In this document: positions 26,403 through 33,264 of the stretch, piece after piece
How positions within the stretch are numbered: position 1 is the stretch's first letter
Layout of the letters: each line of letters begins with the position of its first letter
Assembly (NCBI GenBank): GCA_964470965.1
Contig: CAYYIS010000005.1
Location: 102,103 to 166,102, forward strand
Source of the DNA: CAYYIS01 sp964470965
Lineage (GTDB): Bacteria; JAAXHH01; JABIQT01
Length of the DNA: 64,000 nucleotides
Reading direction: 5' to 3'
Position numbers and translations under genes: made by a program
Notes under the pieces: generated by a model
Seen by the model: the letters and a program-made list of their open reading frames with translations, nothing else
The model's database searches: none
What the model was told of the DNA's origin: nothing

Positions 26403-28090
26403 CAGAGCAGAGTACAGACGCCCCCATAGATCTCTCGCTGATCATCGTCAATTACAACGTGCGGGGTTTTCTCGAGGCGATGTTGCAATCGGTGGAGCGG
26501 GCCTCCGAAGGGCTGCGGGTAGAGACCATAGTGGTGGATAACCATTCCACCGACGGCAGCCTCCAGATGATACGGCAGCATTACCCGGATGTCCGGTTGA
26601 TTGAAAACAAAGAGAACAGGGGGTTCGCCGCAGCAAATAACCAGGCGCTCGAGATCTATCGCGGACGATATGCGTGCCTTGTAAATCCGGATGTCTTGCT
26701 GCAGGAAAACACGCTACGCGTGATGGTCGAATTAATGGACCGTCAGATGGATGTGGGGGCGGCCGGATGCAAAATCCTCAACCCGGATGGCTCGCTTCAA
26801 CTGGCCTGCCGCCGTAGCATCCCGACACCCATGAGCGCTTTTTTTAAACTCACTGGATTGAGCCGTGTATTTCCGAAAAGTCGGCGCATCGGTGCATACA
26901 ACATGACTTATCTTGATCCGGATGCAGCGGCTGATGTCGATGCCGTATCCGGTTCGTTCATGTTTGTCCGGCGGGAGGCGATCGACCAGGTCGGATTGCT
27001 GGACGAAACTTTTTTTATGTACGGCGAGGACCTGGATTGGCTCTACCGGATGCGGCAGTGCGGATGGCGTGTATCTTATGTGCCGGCGACCCGGATCGTG
27101 CATTACAAAGGTGAGAGCGCCAAAAAAAGCCGGCGACGGCCTTCATTCGAGTTCTACCGGGCCATGCATATCTTCGCGCAGAAACACCGCCCGAACCAGG
27201 GCGCTCTGCTTCTGACTGTTCTGGTCAACGGGATCGTAACGTTGGGTATCGTAATCAAGGGTGGGCTCTCGTTCGCCGCATCGGGTTTGTGGCGCGGTTG
27301 GCTGCCGCTGATCGATCTGGCCACGATCAACATCACACCGCTGGCCGGAACGCTGATCCGCGTCGGGCACCTGGCACCTCTGACGATGGAAACGTGGGTA
27401 CCTTACGCCGTCATCCATGGGACATACAGCGTGGTGTGGATGTCCTGCCTGTACTTGAGTGGCCTGTACGGACAGCGGCGATTTTCGGCCGCAACTGCGG
27501 CCCTCGCGGTGACCGCGGGATTCGTGATCATAGCGGCTTTGAGCTATTATACACCGTCTTTTGCTTTCTCCAGAGTGGTCATTCTTCTGGCGTGGATCAT
27601 GAATGTGACAGTCATCGCGGGCTGGCGACTGGTGATCGGCTCGCTCAACGGAGGTCAGCGACGGGCGATCATCGTAGGCACCGACCGCACGGGGCGTGCC
27701 ATCCTTTCGCGGCTTCGCAGCGAGATGCGTTCGGATTACGACATTATCGCGTTTCTGGCATCGGACCCCCGTATTATCGGAACCATGATTGATGAAGTAA
27801 ATGTGCTGAATGGTAACGGGAAACTGTCGGACACGCTGAACCGTCATAAAATCGATGAGGTGATCGTCGCATCTTCTTCCGTTTCCTATAACGAAATACT
27901 GCAACTGGTTTCCTCCTGTACCCGGCTCGGCGTGGGATTGAAGCTGGTTGCAAACCTTGATGACACAGAAGGAGCGGCACACCATCTCGAGACGGTGTCC
28001 CTGGTGGATGCCGGAAGCGAACCGCAGATTCACTTCCGCAACGCTGTTCGCCGTTTTCGAAGACGAAGTGAAGGAGTTGATCCCCAATGA
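26399..28090 (+). CDS. GT2 glycosyltransferase fused to membrane segment and Rossmann (CoA_binding_3-like) domain
   Basis: 563 aa. Residues 1 to about 240 are a rhamnosyltransferase-type GT2 domain: 'LSLIIVNYNVRGFLEAML', 'VDNHSTDGS', 'NRGFAAANNQAL', 'LVNPDVLL' (metal/donor site) and 'FFMYGEDLDWLYRMRQCGW'. About five transmembrane helices follow (275-420). The end is a Rossmann domain, 'RRAIIVGTDRTGRAILSRL … DEVIVASSSVSYNEILQLVSSCTRLGVGLKLV'. This TM-plus-Rossmann half matches the N-terminal half of polyprenyl-phosphate glycosyl-1-phosphate transferases (WbaP/WcaJ type), but the catalytic phosphotransferase domain is absent. It is translationally coupled on both sides by ATGA (26399-26402 and 28087-28090). 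It probably extends an envelope polysaccharide or glycolipid. Confidence 0.8.
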   Translation: MTEQSTDAPIDLSLIIVNYNVRGFLEAMLQSVERASEGLRVETIVVDNHSTDGSLQMIRQHYPDVRLIENKENRGFAAANNQALEIYRGRYACLVNPDVLLQENTLRVMVELMDRQMDVGAAGCKILNPDGSLQLACRRSIPTPMSAFFKLTGLSRVFPKSRRIGAYNMTYLDPDAAADVDAVSGSFMFVRREAIDQVGLLDETFFMYGEDLDWLYRMRQCGWRVSYVPATRIVHYKGESAKKSRRRPSFEFYRAMHIFAQKHRPNQGALLLTVLVNGIVTLGIVIKGGLSFAASGLWRGWLPLIDLATINITPLAGTLIRVGHLAPLTMETWVPYAVIHGTYSVVWMSCLYLSGLYGQRRFSAATAALAVTAGFVIIAALSYYTPSFAFSRVVILLAWIMNVTVIAGWRLVIGSLNGGQRRAIIVGTDRTGRAILSRLRSEMRSDYDIIAFLASDPRIIGTMIDEVNVLNGNGKLSDTLNRHKIDEVIVASSSVSYNEILQLVSSCTRLGVGLKLVANLDDTEGAAHHLETVSLVDAGSEPQIHFRNAVRRFRRRSEGVDPQ

Positions 28091-29079
28091 ACGGACCTGT
28101 ACTGGATTTTGAGAAACCGATCTATGAACTGGAACGGCAGATTGATGAGATGCGCAGTTTCGCCGTGACGGAGAATATCGATGCCCTAAACGAAGAGGTA
28201 CAGCGGCTCGAAGGAAAGCTGGAGCGGCTTCGGAAAGATGTTTACTCGAAACTAACGCGCTGGCAGCGTGTTCAAATCGCACGCCATCCGGAACGTCCTC
28301 ATATGCTCGATTATATCGAAGGTATCATGACCGACTTCGTGGAGCTGCATGGCGACCGCGCCTTTGGTGACGATAAGGCCATGATCGCCGGCATGGCCAA
28401 ATTGGACGGCGTGCCGTTGATGGTGATCGGTCATCAGAAGGGCAGTGACACCAAAGAGAACCTGATGCGTAACTTCGGTATGGCGGGACCGGAAGGGTAT
28501 CGCAAGGCCCTGCGTGTTGTCAAGCTGGCGGAAAAATTTGAAATGCCGGTACTGGCGTTCATAGACACGCCGGGAGCCTACCCGGGTGCCGGTGCCGAGG
28601 AGCGGGGACAGGCGGACGCTATCGCTAAGATTATTTTCGAAATGGGCAAGCTTACGGTGCCGATCATCATCGTCGTGATCGGCGAAGGCGGCAGCGGAGG
28701 AGCGCTGGGAATCGGTGTCGGCGACCGGGTGCTTATGATGGAAAACGCTTGGTATACCACGATCACGCCGGAGGCATGCTCCACAATCCTATGGAAAGAC
28801 CAGGAGAAAGCCGCCGCCCGCAAGACCGACTGCGCCGAAGCGCTGCGCCTGACGGCTGCTGACCTTCTGGAGCTGGGCGTGATCGACCGCATCATTGAAG
28901 AACCGATGGGTGGTGCCCACCATGACCATGATGCTGCAAAAGATGCCCTGAAGGCGGCTATTAAGGTAACCTTTGACGACCTCACTGGAATCCCGGTCGG
29001 TCAACTGCTGGCAGAAAGATTGGAAAAATTTAGTTCTATGGGTGCATTTGATGAGTTGGCGGATGAAGTTGAGGTGTGA
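28087..29079 (+). CDS. accA: Acetyl-CoA carboxylase, carboxyltransferase alpha subunit
   Basis: 330-aa AccA, which with AccD moves the carboxyl group from carboxybiotin to acetyl-CoA to make malonyl-CoA for fatty-acid synthesis. An N-terminal coiled-coil (1-60, 'ELERQIDEMRSF…LERLRKDVYSKLTRWQRVQIARHP') is followed by the crotonase-fold core. Typical blocks are 'FVELHGDRAFGDDKAMIAGMAKLDG', 'VIGHQKGSDTKENLMRNFGMA', 'FIDTPGAYPGAGAEERGQ' and 'GEGGSGGALGIGVGDRVLMMENAWYTTITPEACSTILWKD'. It overlaps the preceding glycosyltransferase by ATGA, so fatty-acid and envelope-sugar synthesis share one transcript here. accD is not nearby. The next gene is convergent, 9 bases away. Confidence 0.97.
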   Translation: MNGPVLDFEKPIYELERQIDEMRSFAVTENIDALNEEVQRLEGKLERLRKDVYSKLTRWQRVQIARHPERPHMLDYIEGIMTDFVELHGDRAFGDDKAMIAGMAKLDGVPLMVIGHQKGSDTKENLMRNFGMAGPEGYRKALRVVKLAEKFEMPVLAFIDTPGAYPGAGAEERGQADAIAKIIFEMGKLTVPIIIVVIGEGGSGGALGIGVGDRVLMMENAWYTTITPEACSTILWKDQEKAAARKTDCAEALRLTAADLLELGVIDRIIEEPMGGAHHDHDAAKDALKAAIKVTFDDLTGIPVGQLLAERLEKFSSMGAFDELADEVEV

Positions 29080-29088
29080 CAGCGACCG

Positions 29089-30417
29089 TCATCCCACCAG
29101 CAAAAGTCTAAGATCCATGACATTGGTGCCGGTCGGTCCGGTTATGATAAGGTCATTGAGCGGTTTGAAGAAGTGGTAGGAGTCGTTCTCGTTCAAATAG
29201 GCCTCCGCCTCCAGTCCCTGCGCCTTAGCCCGGCTGATGGTCTCCCCATCGGCGATGGCTCCGGCGGCATCGGTCTGCCCATCAGTACCATCCGTACCGC
29301 CGCTTAAAACCACCACATCCTGCAATCCATCAATACCCATAGCCGCCGCAAGCGTAAACTCCTGGTTTCGTCCCCCCTTTCCCTTTCCCCGTATATTTAC
29401 CGTAGTCTCTCCGCCGCAGATAATGCAGGCAGGGGCTTGAAACGGATTATCGGAAGACCGAATCTCCGCCGCAATTGCGGGGAACAACCTGGCCACTTCC
29501 CGCGTTTCTCCATCGATCGAACTCGACAGTATCATGGCGTTGAATCCGAGTTTTTCCGCTTCCTCCTTCGCGGCCAGGAGTGACCGGAAATTGGTCACGA
29601 TAAGCACGTTCTGTACCCGATCAAACAGGGGATCACCCGGCTTGGGCGTATCATCCGCGGTTCCGTTCAGCCCGGCTTTCAGATGGGCACCGACAGACTC
29701 AGGAAGCTGTTCCTGCAATCTATATCGCCCGATGATGCGATGGCATTCGGCAAAGGTGCTGGTATCCGGCACGGTGGGTCCGGATGCGATCACGTCCAGC
29801 AGGTCCCCGATCACATCGGACAGGATCAGGCTGACAACTTGCGCCGGCGCCGCAAGACGGGCGAGCTGGCCGCCTTTGACCTGAGAAATATGTTTGCGCA
29901 GGGTGTTCAATTCATTGATCGTAGCACCGCAGTCGAGCAAAAGCTGAGTGGTGGCCTGTTTCTCCGCCAGCGTCACGCCGGCCACAGGTAGCGGCAACAG
30001 GGCGGAACCACCGCCGGAAATCAGGCAAAGCAGAAGGTCACGCTCCGTAAGATTTTCAAGCAAACCGGTAATTTTCCGGGCGCCGGCCACGCCTGCCTCA
30101 TCAGGAATGGGGTGCCCGGCTTCCGTAAGATGCACCCGCTGGACCGGCGCCAAGTGGGCGTATTTCACGTTTACCGCACCCGCGGAAACCCGGTCTCCGA
30201 GTATCTCTTCAACCGTCTGAGCCATTACGGCGGAGGCTTTACCAGTGCCAACCACAAAAATCCGGTCGATGGCATTCAGATCATAATCCCGGCGATCAAC
30301 ACGAAGACGATCGCCCAGAACCGCAACCTTACGCTGGATTGCTTCCGCCGGATCAACAGCGGCCAGGCCCTTCTTAAAAATCTGATGTGCGGCTGTTCTC
30401 AATGAGGATTCTGACAT
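29089..30417 (-). CDS. Glycerate 2-kinase (DUF4147/MOFRL family)
   Basis: 442-aa GckA/TtuD-type kinase converting D-glycerate and ATP to 2-phosphoglycerate. The N-terminal DUF4147 domain shows 'IFVVGTGKASAVMAQTVEEIL', 'EAGHPIPDEAGVAGARKI' and 'LLLCLISGGGSALLPLPVAGVTLAEKQ'. The C-terminal MOFRL domain shows 'CIICGGETTVNIRGKGKGGRNQEFTLAAA' and 'GGTDGTDGQTDAAGAIADGET', both strongly conserved. It links glyoxylate, serine or hydroxypyruvate catabolism to glycolysis. It is followed 28 bases upstream on the same strand by a TatA-like gene, and converges on accA with 9 bases between the stops, leaving no room for a separate terminator. Confidence 0.94.
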   Translation of the reverse strand: MSESSLRTAAHQIFKKGLAAVDPAEAIQRKVAVLGDRLRVDRRDYDLNAIDRIFVVGTGKASAVMAQTVEEILGDRVSAGAVNVKYAHLAPVQRVHLTEAGHPIPDEAGVAGARKITGLLENLTERDLLLCLISGGGSALLPLPVAGVTLAEKQATTQLLLDCGATINELNTLRKHISQVKGGQLARLAAPAQVVSLILSDVIGDLLDVIASGPTVPDTSTFAECHRIIGRYRLQEQLPESVGAHLKAGLNGTADDTPKPGDPLFDRVQNVLIVTNFRSLLAAKEEAEKLGFNAMILSSSIDGETREVARLFPAIAAEIRSSDNPFQAPACIICGGETTVNIRGKGKGGRNQEFTLAAAMGIDGLQDVVVLSGGTDGTDGQTDAAGAIADGETISRAKAQGLEAEAYLNENDSYHFFKPLNDLIITGPTGTNVMDLRLLLVG

Positions 30418-30444
30418 AGGGAGGGACGATCATCAGACAATGCG

Positions 30445-30693
30445 CTATTCCTTAGGCTCTTCGGACTTCTTTTCTTTGACTTTGGGAGGCGGAATGGAAC
30501 GCTGTCGCGGATTCTTCTCTTCATACTCTACGATACGTTGAATTTCATTCTGGTAACCGTTCACCACGCGTTTGAAATCGCGAATGCCTTTGCCCAATCC
30601 CCTAGCAAGATGGGGAATCCGATCCGACCCGAACAAGATAAGGACGATCAGAAAAATAACCAGCATTTCTCCCGCGCCAATATCAAATATCAC
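30445..30693 (-). CDS. tatA: Twin-arginine translocase subunit TatA/TatB-like
   Basis: 82-aa single-span protein of the TatA/B family, which forms the pore or receptor for export of folded proteins. The short N-terminal helix 'GEMLVIFLIVLILFGSDRIPHLARGLGKGIRDFKRV' contains the hinge 'LFGSDRIP' and the amphipathic 'LARGLGKGIRDFK' helix. A charged tail rich in Lys, Glu and Pro ends the protein. The GTG at 30693 is chosen because GAGGAG lies nine bases upstream and the protein then begins just before the membrane helix. An ATG 22 codons earlier would put a polar segment there. No tatC is in the window. TatA is more likely than TatB from the short tail. Confidence 0.88.
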   Translation of the reverse strand: MIFDIGAGEMLVIFLIVLILFGSDRIPHLARGLGKGIRDFKRVVNGYQNEIQRIVEYEEKNPRQRSIPPPKVKEKKSEEPKE

Positions 30694-31583
30694 AGTGTCA
30701 TACTCCTCGTAGGAACTATCTTGATTCCAATCCGCATCTTGTGCTATGGAGGTTACCAATCAATTTACACACATCCCATCATACCCGCAAGGAAAATGTC
30801 GGTCCCGTTCTAACAGCTTGACTTACATCCGCCCGGGCCACTAACTTGTCAGAACGTTCGAAACATTCCTCCTGATTCTTGATACAATCATCTACAGGCG
30901 CCCACAGACTCTTGATTGGGGGTTCCCCGGTAGAACTTGGATCGAAAAGAGATATCCGGTCTGTACGCTTTGGAACGGCGATCGGCATGGCATAGATCGT
31001 GGCTGAAGAATAACGAATGCGGTTCGGTCATCAATTCGGTCATCAAACCCTTTGAGAAAACCCTCGCTATAGCCCATATGGCTATGACCACCGCTTCTTC
31101 CCCATGGCGGAAAAATCATTAGAAGCGGCGCGCGAACGCTTTCCGCAGCGCCGCACCGGATCTGGCCTTCAACCGCCAGATAGACTGAATTCGGCGCCAG
31201 CACACGGCGTCGAGTAGAGGGGACCAACAAAACCTGGATAAGACCGTGGTAGTAACGTTAGCGTCATGAGAAATCCCCTCGGTGGACTTGGCCTTCAGGA
31301 TCGCGGCCACAAATGGGTTTGAGCGAATCCCTTCACACGGGTAGAGTGTCGCGACCTAAAAAAGCTGCGATTGGTAAGACTATGGGATTTTGAAGTCGCG
31401 TGTTTGTATTTGAAATCAACATCTGATCCAGTTCCGGAATCTGCTTGACTTGACGGCCTTCGCGTTTCACATTCCAAGGAAGCCGAAGCGCACAGGAATG
31501 CTTGTAATGATATGATACACCCTTAAATTACCCGACTGCCGAAACTGGAATACAGTCCGATAAAATCAGAATTGGAGGAACAA
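30694..31583. other. 890-base stretch without an intact gene
   Basis: No gene is supported. On the minus strand, three overlapping frames between 30780 and 31230 each contain protein-like pieces ('MGYSEGFLKGFDDRIDDRTAFVIL', 'DPSSTGEPPIKSLWAPVDDCIKN'), as if a gene had been broken by frameshifts. None could be tied to a family. No clear sigma70 promoter for the receiver–dehydrogenase gene was found, although TATGAT occurs near 31510. Confidence 0.35.
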
Positions 31584-33230
31584 ATGGCAGAGCGTATCTC
31601 CGTGTTGTTGATCGAAGACAACCCGATCCATGCCCGATTGATTCAGAACTTACTGGAAGAATCAACTGCCTCCGTCTTTGATCTTATCTCGGCCGATCGC
31701 CTGTCCACAGGGATCGAGCGACTAGACTCCGGCAAAATCGATGTCGTTCTTCTGGACCTGGTACTGCCGGACAGCCAGGAGATAAACACGCTGGAGCAGG
31801 TCCGCGCCGCCGCACCCGAGGTGCCTATCGTCATCCTGACCAGTCTGGATGATGTAACATTAGCCGCCAAAGCCGTGGAAGAAGGTGCCCAAGATTTTCT
31901 GATAAAAACCGAGACCAACAGCCAGACCCTGACCCGATCCATACACTACGCCATTGAACGCACCCGGGCACAGAAAGGGGAGTGGGACGCCACCATGTTC
32001 CGCCTTGCCCAGCAACAGTTTCTCAAGGCGGCTCAGCTGATGAATCTCGATGTAAACGTGCAGGAACGCTTGTTGTTCCCGCAGCGGACCCACATCGTGA
32101 CATTTCCGTTCCGAAGGGATGAGTATGACCAGGTGGAAACGGTCTTCGGTTATCGCGTGCAGCACCTGCTGACCATGGGACCCACCAAGGGCGGTATCCG
32201 ATACCATACCGACGTCAACCTCGGCGAAGTTTCAGCGTTAGCCATGTGGATGACCTGGAAGTGCGCCCTGATGAACCTTCCCTTCGGTGGCGCCAAAGGA
32301 GGCGTTCGCATCGACCCAACCGGACTGTCCCGACGCGAACTGCAACGCCTCACCCGCCGTTACACATCCGAAATAATAGATATCATAGGACCCGACAAAG
32401 ACATCCCGGCCCCTGACATGGGCACGGACGAACAGGTCATGGCCTGGCTGATGGATACGTACAACCAACAGGTAGGTCATACGGTACCTGGAGTCGTCAC
32501 CGGCAAGCCGGTGGTCCTTGGCGGATCTCTTGGACGCCGCGAGGCCACGGGTCGCGGTCTGGTGTACCTGGTCGAAGCGGCCGCGGAACGAACCGGACTG
32601 AACCTGAACGGCGCAACTGCCGTAGTGCAGGGCTTCGGAAACGTCGGAAGTAGTACCGCGCGTTTTCTGGAGGAAGACGGCACAAAGATACTCGCAGTCA
32701 GCGACATGACGACCGGTATCTACAATCCCAACGGCCTATCGGTTCAATCCCTGCTCGACTACACTGCGGAGAATCGGTTTCTGGAAGGTTATCCGGAAGG
32801 TGATGCGATCTCCAATGAAGATCTGCTGGAGTTGGAATGCGATGTACTGGCGCCCGCGGCACTGCAGAACCAGATCACATCAGCAAATGCAGACCGGGTT
32901 AAATGCAAGATCCTCGCTGAAGGCGCCAACGGTCCGACAACGCTGGAGGCGGATGAAGTGCTCAACGAAAATGGTGTCTTCATCCTCCCCGATGTGCTGG
33001 GCAATGCGGGTGGTGTGACCGTGTCGTATTTCGAGTGGGTTCAGGATACCCAGAATTACATGTGGACGCTGAAGGAAATCAACGATCGCCTGCATGCCAT
33101 TCTTCTGGACGCGTTTGAACGTACCATACACCGAGCGGAGAGCACCGGTTTCGACACGCGCACCTCAGCGTTGATCGAAGGTATCCAACGGGTAACCGAA
33201 GCCAAACTGCTACGCGGCGTGTTCCCTTAG
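31584..33230 (+). CDS. Response-regulator receiver domain fused to glutamate dehydrogenase
   Basis: 548 aa, one uninterrupted frame. Residues 1 to about 125 are a receiver domain: acidic pair E11/D12 ('VLLIEDN'), phospho-acceptor D58 ('VVLLDLVLPDS'), T86 ('ILTS') and K108 ('DFLIKTE'), all key positions present. Residues from about 138 are a complete Glu/Leu/Phe/Val dehydrogenase with substrate and catalytic residues K202 ('GPTKGGIR'), K226 ('MTWKCAL'), K238 ('PFGGAKGGV') and D278 ('APDMGTDE'). The Rossmann motif is GFGNVGS (350-356) and the family C-terminus 'LPDVLGNAGGVTVSYFEWVQ' is present. It should interconvert glutamate and 2-oxoglutarate. The ATG at 31584 follows GGAGG by 5 bases. An in-frame ATG at 31995 (M138), 12 bases after AAGGGGAG, could also give a free dehydrogenase. 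A hybrid kinase follows 34 bases later. Phospho-control of the enzyme is inference. Confidence 0.9.
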   Translation: MAERISVLLIEDNPIHARLIQNLLEESTASVFDLISADRLSTGIERLDSGKIDVVLLDLVLPDSQEINTLEQVRAAAPEVPIVILTSLDDVTLAAKAVEEGAQDFLIKTETNSQTLTRSIHYAIERTRAQKGEWDATMFRLAQQQFLKAAQLMNLDVNVQERLLFPQRTHIVTFPFRRDEYDQVETVFGYRVQHLLTMGPTKGGIRYHTDVNLGEVSALAMWMTWKCALMNLPFGGAKGGVRIDPTGLSRRELQRLTRRYTSEIIDIIGPDKDIPAPDMGTDEQVMAWLMDTYNQQVGHTVPGVVTGKPVVLGGSLGRREATGRGLVYLVEAAAERTGLNLNGATAVVQGFGNVGSSTARFLEEDGTKILAVSDMTTGIYNPNGLSVQSLLDYTAENRFLEGYPEGDAISNEDLLELECDVLAPAALQNQITSANADRVKCKILAEGANGPTTLEADEVLNENGVFILPDVLGNAGGVTVSYFEWVQDTQNYMWTLKEINDRLHAILLDAFERTIHRAESTGFDTRTSALIEGIQRVTEAKLLRGVFP

Positions 33231-33264
33231 ATCCACAATTTGATAAACAGGCCCAGGTGTATTT

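Noticed and set aside
27143..28282. A 379-codon minus-strand frame crossing the GT2-fusion/accA junction
   Set aside because: Both plus-strand genes are recognised with certainty and coupled by ATGA; the antisense frame resembles nothing.
30892..31230. Minus-strand frames containing 'PPWGRSGGHSHMGYSEGF'
   Set aside because: Looked briefly like a creatininase-type or other enzyme segment, but the frame breaks repeatedly and no family could be supported.
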